From: Enterobacterales bacterium
GTDB taxonomy: Bacteria > Pseudomonadota > Gammaproteobacteria > Enterobacterales > Kangiellaceae
NCBI GenBank assembly: GCA_030949565.1
Contig: JAUZSK010000060.1
Span: forward strand, 1-64,000
DNA length: 64,000 nt
Direction of reading: 5' to 3'
The position numbers and the translations under genes were made by a program. Shown here piece by piece: positions 48,214 to 58,117 of the stretch. Below the pieces are notes generated by a model. That model saw nothing but the letters and a program-made list of their open reading frames with translations. It did no database searches and was not told where the DNA came from. Each line of letters starts with the position of its first letter. The stretch's first letter is position 1.

Positions 48214-48993
48214 TTGTTGAGTTATAATGTACAAGTAGGGATAGACAGTGCAAGTTATGGCGATTATATTACACAAAGTTGGCGTCATCTTTTGCCAGAT
48301 TCCAAACGAGCGGTCAATTTAGCACGGATAGCCTCATGGCTTTCTGAATTTGACGTTGTAGCGTTACAAGAAGTCGATGCCGGTAGTCTACGCTCTGGTT
48401 TTATTAATCAGGTCAATTATTTGGCTGATTTAGCGGGTTTCCCACACTGTCATCAACAGCAAAACCGCCGAGTAGCAGGAATAGCAGCACATTCGAATGG
48501 TATTTTAAGTAAATATGCCTCGACCCAAGTGATTCACCATAAACTTCCAAGTCGCATACCCGGTCGGGGTGCCCTTGAGCTGACCCTTGAATCGGGAGGT
48601 GTTGAACTTCTGATTGTCTCGGTGCATCTTTCTTTGAGTCACAGAGCGCGTTGTTTACAGCTAGAATATATTGCTCAACTAGTAAAAAATGCACCACATT
48701 TTGTTTTAATGGGAGATATGAATTGTCCTCCCTCCGTGGTGGCGAAAGAATTTGCAAAATTAGGTGTAAAAGTAAAACAAGGCAATAAGACCAGGCCAAC
48801 TTTTCCTCGCTGGAAACCTCGTCATAGTTATGATCAGATTTGGGTCAGTGAGGACTTAAAAATACTGGGTGGTGAAGTGCTCAATTACGGTGTATCGGAC
48901 CATCTGCCTATTTCATTAGAAATTGAAATACCTTCATGGAATGAGCAAGACTCATACCGAAAAGACGCATTATGTAGCGCAATTGGTTATTAA
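48214..48993 (+). CDS. Endonuclease/exonuclease/phosphatase family protein
   Basis: The 259-residue protein shows the EEP fold: LSYNVQVGID at the N-terminus, VALQEVDAGS (metal-binding Glu), VSVHLSLSHRARCLQL, LMGDMNCPP and the C-terminal YGVSDHLPISLEI with the catalytic histidine. Substrate not predictable. A start at TTG 48214 is listed, but the frame is open back to 48142, and no ATG exists, so a few extra N-terminal residues are possible. It corresponds in position to the EEP gene between dsbA1 and dgcP in P. aeruginosa. Confidence 0.85.
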   Translation: MLSYNVQVGIDSASYGDYITQSWRHLLPDSKRAVNLARIASWLSEFDVVALQEVDAGSLRSGFINQVNYLADLAGFPHCHQQQNRRVAGIAAHSNGILSKYASTQVIHHKLPSRIPGRGALELTLESGGVELLIVSVHLSLSHRARCLQLEYIAQLVKNAPHFVLMGDMNCPPSVVAKEFAKLGVKVKQGNKTRPTFPRWKPRHSYDQIWVSEDLKILGGEVLNYGVSDHLPISLEIEIPSWNEQDSYRKDALCSAIGY

Positions 48994-49043
48994 GAATAAC
49001 TGAGTATTAGTCAAATTAAAGCGATAAAAAAATTGTATAAAAT

Positions 49044-50671
49044 ATGATAAACGAAGCTAACGACAACCTACTAGAAACTGAATGTGCTGAGTTAAGGCGG
49101 GGCTTATCTCGTCTTAGCTTTATCGGTATGGGAATGTCGTCTGAAATGGATAAGGCATTAGCCGATCTGCGCAAAGGAATAAAAAAAAGAGCAACAAATT
49201 GAGGATATTCAGTTTTCACTTAATCACATCAGTAAAATTTTACGAACACTTGATGACCAAGCTGAGCAACAAGAATCAAAAAAACACCAGCTCGATGCGT
49301 TTAGTTTAATTTTGAATAAAGAGTTACCCAAAAATCTAAAAAAACAACTCAAAAAAGCTAAAAAAACAAAATACTAACGAAGATGCCAACAAGGTGATGG
49401 CATCTATCGTCGATGTTGTTTGTCTGCATCTTGAACAGGTTGAAATTGAGATTAGTAAAAGTAATCCAGAGCAGGCCAAAAAAGGTTTTTTAGGAGGCTT
49501 ATTTTCTCGCAGCAGCAAAGAACCATCTAAATTAGATGAACAGCAGAGTGAAGATGAGTATTCCAAAGGTGACGAGACTTCCTTATCGACAGAACAGGCT
49601 GTTTTACTCAATGAGGCAGTACCTCAAGATATTAAAGATTCATTACAACATCTGATTGAACAGCTGGCAAGTATGGATGGCTACTCGGAAATTGCCGATC
49701 TGTTAAAAAAGGAAGTTAAATCCATTACACAGATTATTCAACTGGCCAAAATTTTAGAAATGATCACTAATGCATTTGTGGAAATATCCGACCAAGAACA
49801 TATACAATTTGAAAAGTTTCTTAAAACACTTAATACTCGAATTAAAAGAGTTAATACATTTATTAGCGATACGTTGGACTATAGCAAAACTGCCGCCACC
49901 GATAGTAAACAACTGAATACTAGTTTAAACACCAATTTTAGTGGGATGAAAGACAGCCTAACTAATTCAAAATCATTAGAAGATGCAACTAGTGTGGTTT
50001 TTTCGCATCTTGATCAGATGACTGAACAGCTTGATCAATACTGTGAAACACAACAGAAAAATAGTGAGCAGTTAGTGCAACAAATGGACAAGTTGTCGGA
50101 GCAATTAAGAGCGACCGAAGATGAAGCTTCTCGTCTTAAAGACGACCTTGCCGAACAGCGGGTGAGAGCACAAACTGACCCTCTAACCAATCTTCCTAAC
50201 CGCTATTCCTATAACGAGCGACTGACTCAAGAATATAATCGATGGCGCCGTTATCGTAATTCTTTAACCCTTGTTATCGCGGATATTGACTTGTTTAAAC
50301 AGGTTAATGATGTGCATGGTCACGCTTTTGGTGACAAGGTTCTTAAAGAGATTGCTTCCTTTTTAAGTGCTGGCGTTAGAGAGTCGGATTTTATTGCACG
50401 ATTTGGTGGCGAAGAGTTTATTATTCTGCTACCTGAAACCAGTATTGTCGATGCCACACGAGCCATGAACAAAATACGATTAGGTGTGTCTAAACTTGAA
50501 ATTACCCATCAAAATACACTCGTACCGGTGACACTTTCATTCGGATTATCGGAGTTTGATAATGATGATACGACTAAAGCCGTTTTTGAGAGAGCCGATC
50601 AAGCGCTCTATCGAGCGAAAGAAAAAGGTCGAAATCGTGTTTGCTGCCTGAGAGCTAAAGCTGAAGAATAA
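49044..50671 (+). CDS. dgcP: Diguanylate cyclase, DgcP-like; two frame breaks
   Basis: One ATG-started gene is broken at A8 (49181-49188) and A7 (49360-49366). Removing one A at each gives a continuous 541-residue protein starting MINEANDNLLETECAEL. The first about 370 residues are helical and charged, with a coiled coil just before the catalytic domain (EQLVQQMDKLSEQLRATE). The GGDEF domain follows with DPLTNLPNRYSYNERL, IADIDLFKQVND and RFGGEEFIILLPE, the GGEEF form being active in most cyclases. The gene order engB/cyc4/dsbA/EEP/GGDEF agrees with P. aeruginosa dgcP, which localises to the cell pole. Symbol given on synteny plus domain layout. Confidence 0.85.
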
Positions 50672-50713
50672 CCTTGTTTTTAACTCATTGAACTTTACCG
50701 CCATTTAGGGTTA

Positions 50714-51913
50714 ATGACTCACATGCTAATTAACCACTCTGCAAGTGCCCTTGAACAAAAAACTCAATATCAAACAATATTGATTGAATTAGATCAGATT
50801 GCACACCACACAATCGACACTCCTATTTTTCTGCGTGACCAAGTTGAAGAAAAATTAATGAACTCTATTTACCAACAAGATTTTGATGCTCTGTTCGGTG
50901 GTTGTGTGATACAACAACCCGATTGTTTCCACAGCAAACCTTTACTATATAATTTGTATTTGTCAGATATCTATTTAACCGCATCTCGAGTTCTATTTAA
51001 TGGTCAACTACGCTTGGTGGGTCAACAGATCTTAGATTATTTGAATGAGCTGTTTATTCAATCAAAAAGACCAGTAAATCAAAGTCTTAAACTCGAGGAT
51101 TTAAATCATTTCTTCACCCGCCAACAAATCAATCAGCACTTAACAGGTAGTGAAAAGAATTTATTTTTTTCTCTAATAAAACAGCAGCCAGACTCACGCC
51201 TTAGTGAGCAGCAAGGTTTTTGCTACTATAACAAAAGAAGTCTATATGAATCTGCAAAGTTTATTGGTATGGATTTAAAGCAAGCGCAGATTTTAGAATA
51301 TTCATTACAACAAAAACTGAAAAATTTAGTTAAAGATTCATCTGTTAATTCATCGACTAAGGCTGACAATCAAGTTCGATTAGAAAATAAAAAAATTAAT
51401 GATATTCAACCGAAAATGCAATTTATTATCAATCGGTGTAAAGAAAATTTTACCAATAATAGAATACTACAACTTGATTCTATTAGACCGCAGTTAGTGG
51501 GTTATTTGTTAGAATCTAATTTAAATATTGCCTTGAAAACTCAAGTATTTTATGCCAGCCTATTTTTTTTGCAACTCGATTTTGATAAAAAGATCGTTGC
51601 TTGTTTGAAGAAGTATTGGCAAGAAGACTTTTGCAAACTTGACGACAAAAGGCTTTTTAAAGACTATCCGATAGAATTAGCGGCAATCCATTATTTTTCG
51701 CAGGCGTTTTTTGAATTACAACAGCCTGAAAGTTATAACTCGGACAAAGTGGTCGACTTTAAGCCCACACCACAATCAAAAGCAGTAGAGACTAACGGCG
51801 AGAAAATGAAAGGACAAATTATCCTGTTTAAAAAAAATGACCTCACTTGTTTGGAGAAAATTAGTCGATTACGCGCAGAATATCAGTTACATCGATTTGT
51901 TTTCGTGCTTTAG
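50714..51913 (+). CDS. Unknown 399-residue protein next to dgcP
   Basis: The intact frame starts MTHMLINHSASALEQ 42 bases after the cyclase. There is no signal peptide, membrane helix or clear motif. A segment FDALFGGCVIQQPDCF followed by LLYNLYLSDIYL faintly recalls the toroid part of YyaL/SPATA20 proteins, but the thioredoxin half is missing and the match is weak. Polar and Lys/Gln/Asn-rich, probably cytosolic. Possible partner of the cyclase through shared transcription; no function claimed. Confidence 0.6.
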   Translation: MTHMLINHSASALEQKTQYQTILIELDQIAHHTIDTPIFLRDQVEEKLMNSIYQQDFDALFGGCVIQQPDCFHSKPLLYNLYLSDIYLTASRVLFNGQLRLVGQQILDYLNELFIQSKRPVNQSLKLEDLNHFFTRQQINQHLTGSEKNLFFSLIKQQPDSRLSEQQGFCYYNKRSLYESAKFIGMDLKQAQILEYSLQQKLKNLVKDSSVNSSTKADNQVRLENKKINDIQPKMQFIINRCKENFTNNRILQLDSIRPQLVGYLLESNLNIALKTQVFYASLFFLQLDFDKKIVACLKKYWQEDFCKLDDKRLFKDYPIELAAIHYFSQAFFELQQPESYNSDKVVDFKPTPQSKAVETNGEKMKGQIILFKKNDLTCLEKISRLRAEYQLHRFVFVL

Positions 51914-52013
51914 TAAATAAATTTACTTCTTTGGTCGCTTCACTCATTTTTCTGTAACATTAAAATTTATCAGCGGTCTAACTATTAATCTTAAACAGTA
52001 ACCTGAGTTGAGT

Positions 52014-52193
52014 ATGAAAAGCCCCTCTTTTAAATTTTTACCCTGCATCTTCTGCAGTATAGGATTCAATCTTTACGTGTTGCTGAGGCGAGTTATTGAT
52101 CCCATATTGCGCTTATTTGCCAGTCATGCCACTAAGTCAGGGCTCGAGCAAGATGAATTAGATCAAGATAAGGCACAAGCTGAGTCAAAATAG
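52014..52193 (+). CDS. Possible 59-residue small protein
   Basis: The frame starts MKSPSFKFLPCIFCSIGFN, continues through a moderately hydrophobic stretch (LYVLLRRVIDPILRLF) and ends with an acidic tail QDELDQDKAQAESK. The ribosome site is weak. It stands between two genes in the same direction, and the amphipathic middle with a charged tail resembles small membrane-associated proteins, but it could be chance. Confidence 0.35.
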   Translation: MKSPSFKFLPCIFCSIGFNLYVLLRRVIDPILRLFASHATKSGLEQDELDQDKAQAESK

Positions 52194-52286
52194 CGATAAC
52201 TTGTCGCCGCAGTTAAAATCCTGCTTGAGCCCTTGAGCTAAACCCAGTATCCTCAGGTTATTCATTAGCTTAGAGGTTTTCCGGTT

Positions 52287-53585
52287 ATGACGCTTATTAA
52301 ACGCTTTGCAATTTTTGTTGTCTTTTCATCTTTTAATTTTGCAGCTTCAGCTTCCAATGAAGCGCTAAATCCATTGATTGAGCAAGTTGAATCTAAGGTA
52401 ATTGAGTGGCGGCGTTATTTTCATGAACATCCCGAACTCTCCAATCGAGAATTTAATACCGCAAAGGTAATTGCCAAGCACCTTGAATCTTTAGGTATAG
52501 AGGTGCATACCGGTATTGCCCATACTGGGGTGGTTGGTATTTTGCGCGGTGGTAAGTCAGGCAAAGTCGTGGCTTTGCGAGCTGATATGGATGCGCTGCC
52601 GGTTTATGAAAAAGTCGATCTACCCTTTGCTTCAAAAGTTACTTCGACCTATGCGAATCAAAAAGTAGGTGTCATGCACGCTTGTGGTCATGACTCTCAC
52701 GTGGCGATATTAATGGGTGTGGCTGAGGTTTTATCTAAAGTCAAAGATACCATACCCGGCACGATTAAGTTTATATTTCAACCAGCAGAAGAAGGTGTAC
52801 CAGAAGGTGAAGAGGGTGGTGCAGAGTTAATGATCAAGCAGGGCGTTTTAAAATCGCCCGATGTGGACGCCATTTTTGGTTTACACATCAAGTCAACCAT
52901 ACCTGTAGGAGTTATCGGTTATCGACCGGGCGGTATTATGGCTAGTGTGGATGATTTCCGAATTCGTATTCATGGTAAGCAGGTACACGGGTCGAGGCCT
53001 TGGAACGGGGTTGACCCTATCGTTGTTGCCGCGCAGATTATTAATTCATTGCAAACCATTGTCTCGCGCCAAATGCCATTAACCAAGCAGGCGGCAGTGG
53101 TGACTATCGGTAGTATCCACGGCGGCGTACGCTCCAATATCATTCCTGCCGAAGTCGAATTAATCGGTACTATTCGGGCATTGGATACCGGCATGAGAAA
53201 ATCTATCCATAAAAAAATCCATAGAACTGCCAATTTAGTGGCACAAAGTATGGGTGCCACGGTGGATATTGATTTACCTATGTCGAGTTCATACCCCGTG
53301 ACCTATAATGCTCCGGCATTGGTGCAACAAATGTTACCAAGCATGATAGCTCAAGCCGGTGAGCAAAATGTCAAATTGATTAATGCGGTGACGGGCGCCG
53401 AAGACTTCTCATTTTTTGCGCAAAAAGTTCCGGGTTTTTACTTCTTCTTAGGTGCTATGCCCAAAGGCGTTAAACCACAGGATGCACCGGCTCATCACAC
53501 GCCTTATTTCTTTATCGATGAATCGGCGATGAAGCTCGGGGTTAAAACGCTATCGAATATGGCACTTGACTATCTCAAACAATAG
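52287..53585 (+). CDS. M20 family amidohydrolase, secreted
   Basis: The 432-residue protein is an M20D-type metallo-amidohydrolase (hippurate/IAA-amino acid hydrolase relatives). It has a signal peptide (residues 1-22, FAIFVVFSSFNFAASAS). Catalytic parts are RRYFHEHPELSNREF, ALRADMDALPV, VMHACGHDSHVAILMG and the glutamate pair FQPAEEG; a C-terminal metal histidine lies in APAHHTPYF. A dimerisation domain occupies about 195-310. It is 12 bases upstream of the AstE-like gene. The substrate is likely an N-acyl amino acid in the periplasm. Confidence 0.88.
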   Translation: MTLIKRFAIFVVFSSFNFAASASNEALNPLIEQVESKVIEWRRYFHEHPELSNREFNTAKVIAKHLESLGIEVHTGIAHTGVVGILRGGKSGKVVALRADMDALPVYEKVDLPFASKVTSTYANQKVGVMHACGHDSHVAILMGVAEVLSKVKDTIPGTIKFIFQPAEEGVPEGEEGGAELMIKQGVLKSPDVDAIFGLHIKSTIPVGVIGYRPGGIMASVDDFRIRIHGKQVHGSRPWNGVDPIVVAAQIINSLQTIVSRQMPLTKQAAVVTIGSIHGGVRSNIIPAEVELIGTIRALDTGMRKSIHKKIHRTANLVAQSMGATVDIDLPMSSSYPVTYNAPALVQQMLPSMIAQAGEQNVKLINAVTGAEDFSFFAQKVPGFYFFLGAMPKGVKPQDAPAHHTPYFFIDESAMKLGVKTLSNMALDYLKQ

Positions 53586-53597
53586 GAAACAAAAGAC

Positions 53598-54645
53598 ATG
53601 CTTTTTTCGCAACATTGGGCGTCATTTTTATCGAGTGGACAATTTTTAAAATTGACCAGAGCGTTTGAAGATCCTCTCCAAAGAACCGAAACATTCGTGT
53701 TAAATCGCGGTATTACGGGGCGGCTTCATGATACGGGCATATTAAGTTTCACACCACAAAGTAAAAGTGATACCTTTCTTTTGATCTCGAGTGGTATCCA
53801 TGGTAATGAAACCGCACCGATTGAAATGGTTGACCAGCTTTGTCAGGCGATTATTAAAGGTGAGCTAGAGGTGAAGGTGAATCTTATGCTGATTATTGGC
53901 AATCCGGCGGCTATTGATTTTGGCCAGCGCTTTGTTGAGCAAAACCTTAATCGTCTTTTTTGCGGTCTATATAAAAAACAATCTTCTTTTGATTATGAAG
54001 TTAAACGAGCAGAAATGATTGAAAAATCGGTGTATCAATTTTTTGCGGCGGCAAAATCTATCGATAAACCAAAGCTTTACCATTTAGATATGCACACCGC
54101 AATCCGTACCTCAAAATACCAACGTTTTGCGCTATGCCCTTATCTTGATGGGCGACCGTTAAACCAAGATTTTATCTCTATATTTGGTGGGTCAGGGCTG
54201 CAAACGCTGCTCCTTGGTAATCAACCTGCCGGGACCTTTAGCTACTTCACCAGTCATATTTTTAAAGCTAACTCTGCAACACTGGAGCTAGGAAAAGTGC
54301 GTCCTTTTGGTGAAAATGATAGTGTAAAATTTTTACCGGTTAAAACTAATTTAGAGAAAATGATAAGCGCTCAACTAGTTACCAAAAAAAGCTTTTAACT
54401 ATCAAGACTATCGTGTGTTTCGGGTAAAAGGCGAAATTATCAAACTGAATCCACAATTTAAATTATTGCTCGATGACAAGGTAGAAAACTTCACTTCATT
54501 TAAGCAGGGTGAGATACTAGCCAGCGATAAAAATGGTCATGAATATCGAGTAGAGAAAGAGCAGGACGCTATCGTTTTTCCTAACAATAATGTCCCCGTT
54601 GGTCAGCGCATGGCGGTGGTCATTGAAAGGGTTCTAGCCGACTAA
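53598..54645 (+). CDS. Succinylglutamate desuccinylase/aspartoacylase-like enzyme; one frame break
   Basis: A zinc carboxypeptidase-like deacylase. The first frame stops at 54398, but removing one base from the A7/T4 runs at 54384-54396 continues into NYQDYRVFRVKGEIIKLN and the C-terminal beta domain, giving about 348 residues. Zinc and catalytic residues: SSGIHGNETAPIEMV (H and E), later NLNRLFCG and LDMHTAIR. Best named AstE-like; arginine succinyltransferase genes are not nearby, and its neighbours are argC and argB, so another N-acyl amino acid is possible. Confidence 0.83.
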
Positions 54646-54688
54646 AGTAGTCTATTAAATATTCCAATAGCGATTTAAGGAAATCATT

Positions 54689-55745
54689 ATGTCAACAACG
54701 AAAGTATCGATCATAGGTGGCGCAGGATATGGTGCTGCCGAAATTCTCCGTCACCTGCTAGCAAGAGAAGATGTCGAAGTGTTACGCATCTCTAGCAAAG
54801 ACTATATTGGCCAAAGCGTGAGCCAAGTGCATCGTAATTTACCCGGCTATAATGAAATTAAAATGCAGGATATTTCACCTCAAGCCTGTGCTGAGGGTGC
54901 TGATATCCTGTTTCTTGCTATGCCGCATATCATCACTGCTAAAGTCGCTATGCAACTGTTTGATTTGGATGTTAAATTAATTGATCTCTCTGGTGATTTC
55001 CGATTAGATAATTTAAAGGACTACATCCGAGACTATGCACCACAGCATCCCTGCCCAGAGCGACTCGGTAGCTTTGTTTATGGTATGCCAGAGCTTAATG
55101 CTGAATCTCAAAGATGCAAAGCATGTGGCAAGTCCTGGTTGCTTTGCCACCGGAATTGCCATGGGCTTGTTACCGCTCGCCAAGGCCGGGCTGCTAAAAT
55201 CAGTCAATGTTCGAACCGTAGCAATGACAGGCTCTTCAGGTTCAGGCGTAAAACCCCAAGCTGGCACACATCACGCTATTCGAGTGAACAACCTAAAGCC
55301 CTACAAGGCACTGCATCACCAGCATCGAGCCGAAATCGTACAGACCTTAACTAAAGCCGGCGGTGATCAAATTGCGTTAGATTTTGTGCCTGTTTCTGCA
55401 CCCTTAGTCAGAGGCATATTAGCCGTTAGTCAACTAGATTTACCGCTAGATCACGACCAGAACAGCATCCAAGCCTTGTATGAAAACTACTATGCGGATC
55501 ATTTTCTAACGCAAGTGAGACCAGCCGGAAGTGCCGCAGAAGTGGTTGCCGTTTCAGGCACCGCTAGAGTTGAGATTAGCATCGATACACGAGTGGACGA
55601 AGATACCGGCAAGCGCACTCTCTGTGTCACTAGTGCGATTGATAACTTGATAAAAGGTGGCGCAGGACAAGCCATCCAATCGTTTAATCTAATGACCGGA
55701 AAAGCCGCTCACTTCGGTTTAGATAACCCGGGTTTGTGGCCTTAA
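54689..55745 (+). CDS. argC: N-acetyl-gamma-glutamyl-phosphate reductase; one frame break
   Basis: ArgC reduces N-acetylglutamyl phosphate to the semialdehyde in arginine synthesis. Start MSTTKVSIIGGAGYGAAEILR gives the NADP-binding loop. The frame is lost at about 55105-55109: adding CT (or removing one T) joins MPELNAES to LKDAKHVASPGCFATG with the catalytic cysteine. Later parts TGSSGSGVKPQAGTHHA, FVPVSAPLVRGIL and AIDNLIKGGAGQAIQ are normal. About 351-352 residues result. argB follows after 16 bases. Most likely a sequence error, here not a mononucleotide run. Confidence 0.9.
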
Positions 55746-55761
55746 AAAAGCAGTAGCCGTT

Positions 55762-56601
55762 ATGATTGAATCGAGAAAAATAAATAAAATAGCTGTTATT
55801 AAAGTCGGTGGCGATGTGTTGTTAGATGCGCAAGAAATCAGCGGTTTAGCAAAAAACATACAGCAACTTTATCAGCAAAAATGGAATATTGTTTTACTGC
55901 ATGGTGGCGGGCCACAGGTCAATCAATTGCAAAGCATTTATGGATTAACCAGCAACAAGGTTGCAGGGCGAAGAATTACCTCCAAAGCCGACCTTAAGGT
56001 TGTGAAACAAGCCATTGCCGGTGAAGTTAATGTTAACTTGGTAGCCGAATTAGTTAAACAGGGCTTACCGGCTTTCGGTTGTCATGGCGCATCAGCGCAG
56101 CTTATTCAAGCGACTAAAAGACCACCTATTTTAGTGTCCGGTGGTGGTGATCAGCCGATTGATTTTGGTGAGGTGGGTGATGTTACGGCAATCAATGCAG
56201 CGCTACTCAATTCGCTTCTCGATTTAGATTTAATTCCAGTGATTGCCACCCTCGGGATCTCACAGCAAGGCGAAATTTATAATATTAATGCCGATACAAC
56301 GGTGGTACAAATTGCCACAGCCTTGTCGGCTAACCTTTTGTTATTAACCACTCAAGTGGGTGCCGTTTTTAAAGACCTCGATCATCCAGAAACGCGCATA
56401 AAAAGCATCAATCCTCAACAGGCGAAGGACTTGATCGCTCAAGGTGTGATCCAAGGCGGAATGATCCCCAAGGTTGAAGAAGCCATCGGTTTGTTGCAAC
56501 AAGGTGTTGAAACCATTGCCATTGTTAGTGGCAAACACAGTGGTGCATTCTTAGATGTGGCGCAAGGGAGCGGCGCTTATGGCACAAGGATTAGTTTGTG
56601 A
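55762..56601 (+). CDS. argB: Acetylglutamate kinase
   Basis: ArgB phosphorylates N-acetylglutamate. The 279-residue protein has the amino-acid kinase motifs IKVGGDVLLDA-like KVGGDVLLDA, VLLHGGGPQVNQL, GRRITSKADLKVV, GDVTAINAALL, INADTTVVQIATAL and GGMIPKVEEAIG. It follows argC directly; argJ, argD and argF are not in the window. The frame is intact. Confidence 0.95.
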   Translation: MIESRKINKIAVIKVGGDVLLDAQEISGLAKNIQQLYQQKWNIVLLHGGGPQVNQLQSIYGLTSNKVAGRRITSKADLKVVKQAIAGEVNVNLVAELVKQGLPAFGCHGASAQLIQATKRPPILVSGGGDQPIDFGEVGDVTAINAALLNSLLDLDLIPVIATLGISQQGEIYNINADTTVVQIATALSANLLLLTTQVGAVFKDLDHPETRIKSINPQQAKDLIAQGVIQGGMIPKVEEAIGLLQQGVETIAIVSGKHSGAFLDVAQGSGAYGTRISL

Positions 56602-56636
56602 TCCACTGATCGCTAAAAATAATTCACTACCGCATT

Positions 56637-57530
56637 TTAAGAATCAGTCCGCGTAGCCCGCCGATGAATGGTGTTGCTTAAATAAAGTGCCAAACCGATC
56701 CAGATAAAAATAAAGCTCAATAATTGTTGGCTATTGAGTGGTTCATGGTAAACCAAAGTAGCGAGGAAAAAAGTGATAGTGGGTGCAATAAACTGTAAAA
56801 AGCCCATACCGCTTAAGGGAATTTTTTTTGCTGCTGTAGCAAACATGACCAATGGAATGGTGGTGATGATACCGCCAAGTAAAAGTAGCCCATCGGTAGT
56901 TAAGTCAAGATTTAAAAATGCGCCCTGAGCGGAAACTAAACTCCAAATAATATATCCACCGGAGAAGGGTAAGGCCAAGGTAGTTTCCATTAAAAAACCG
57001 TTTAACGCATCGACTTTCAATTGTTTTTTAATAAAGCCATAAATAGCGAAGCTGGTGGCGAGTGACAATGCAATCCATGGGATTTCACCATAAACAAAAA
57101 TTTGATTGGCCACACCCAAAATAACAAAACCTACTGCTGCCCATTGAAAGCGATTGAGTTTTTCTGACAGGATCACTACGCCCATTAAGATCGACATAAT
57201 CGGATTAATAAAATAGCCTAGGCTTGTGGCAAGGATTTTTCCATTGGTCACAGCCCAAGTAAAGACAAACCAATTAACGGAAATTAACAGGGTACTTAAT
57301 ATTAAAAGTCTTAGTAATTTGCGATCAGAAAAAATAAGTTTTAAAGCAACTTTCTTTTTTAATAAAGCCATTACCATGAGTGTTACTGGAATACTCCAAG
57401 CGATACGATGGGCTAAAATTTCGGCAGCACTGACATGGGCTATAGCCTTAAAGTAGATAGGCGCAAGCCCCCACCAGACGAATGCCGCTAGACCGATTAG
57501 CCAGCCAAAAAGAGATGATTGATTTGACAT
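56637..57530 (-). CDS. rarD: EamA-type transporter, RarD family
   Basis: The 297-residue protein has ten hydrophobic helices in two five-helix EamA halves. RarD features are WWGLAPIYFKAI near the N-terminus, LAHRIAWSIPVTLMV, NWFVFTWAVTNGKILATSLGYFINP and GFLQFIAPTITFFLA. RarD proteins are inferred exporters or importers whose substrate is not settled (some handle chloramphenicol or amino acids). The ATG at 57530 is preferred over an in-frame TTG at 57539 next to the thioesterase stop. Confidence 0.9.
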   Translation of the reverse strand: MSNQSSLFGWLIGLAAFVWWGLAPIYFKAIAHVSAAEILAHRIAWSIPVTLMVMALLKKKVALKLIFSDRKLLRLLILSTLLISVNWFVFTWAVTNGKILATSLGYFINPIMSILMGVVILSEKLNRFQWAAVGFVILGVANQIFVYGEIPWIALSLATSFAIYGFIKKQLKVDALNGFLMETTLALPFSGGYIIWSLVSAQGAFLNLDLTTDGLLLLGGIITTIPLVMFATAAKKIPLSGMGFLQFIAPTITFFLATLVYHEPLNSQQLLSFIFIWIGLALYLSNTIHRRATRTDS

Positions 57531-57539
57531 ACTATTCAA

Positions 57540-58007
57540 TTATCCCATCATGTAGGTGCCGGTGCCCAGCGCGATAAGGGTGTCTTTATTGTCGTGGAGT
57601 TCCATCCGAACTACAGAGACTTTGCTACCGCTTCTTAGCAGGCGTGCTTTGGCATAAAAAGACTCACCGCGACCAGGACGCACATAGTCTACTCGCAGAT
57701 CAATGGTACCAATTCGAGCCAGTTTTTGGGCCAATTCAAGTTCATCTGCATCAGGATATTTTTGCATCATGGCGACTGCCGCCATTGCGCCACCCACCAC
57801 ATCAAGCGCAGTGGCTGTGACCCCGCCGTGCAGAATATTTTGCACAAAGTTGCCAATGAGTTCGGGTTTGTTGTCGAAACTAATCTGACAACCCTCGGTG
57901 GTCAAGTGATCAAACTTTAAGCCGATCACATTATGAAAAGGCACACTGTTACTAAAAACCTCTGCCATTTTAGCCAGCATTTGTTGTCGCTTTTCCGAAG
58001 CAGCCAC
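57540..58007 (-). CDS. Hotdog-fold thioesterase, PaaI/YigI type
   Basis: The 155-residue protein has the hotdog helix with NILHGGVTATALDVVGG (HGG motif used by PaaI-like acyl-CoA thioesterases), preceded by NKPELIGNF and followed by LRVDYVRPGRGESFYAKA. It sits directly upstream of rarD with the stop adjacent. Substrate is probably a medium-chain acyl-CoA, as in YigI, but this is inference. Confidence 0.87.
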   Translation of the reverse strand: MAASEKRQQMLAKMAEVFSNSVPFHNVIGLKFDHLTTEGCQISFDNKPELIGNFVQNILHGGVTATALDVVGGAMAAVAMMQKYPDADELELAQKLARIGTIDLRVDYVRPGRGESFYAKARLLRSGSKVSVVRMELHDNKDTLIALGTGTYMMG

Positions 58008-58117
58008 GGTCGAACCCTCTGTTTTAAACCAATCGTAATTACCCGACTTTAGATGCCGGCTAGTGTAACCAATTCAAGTCGGCTGCACTAGCCTTTACTG
58101 CTTTAAATCATAACAGG

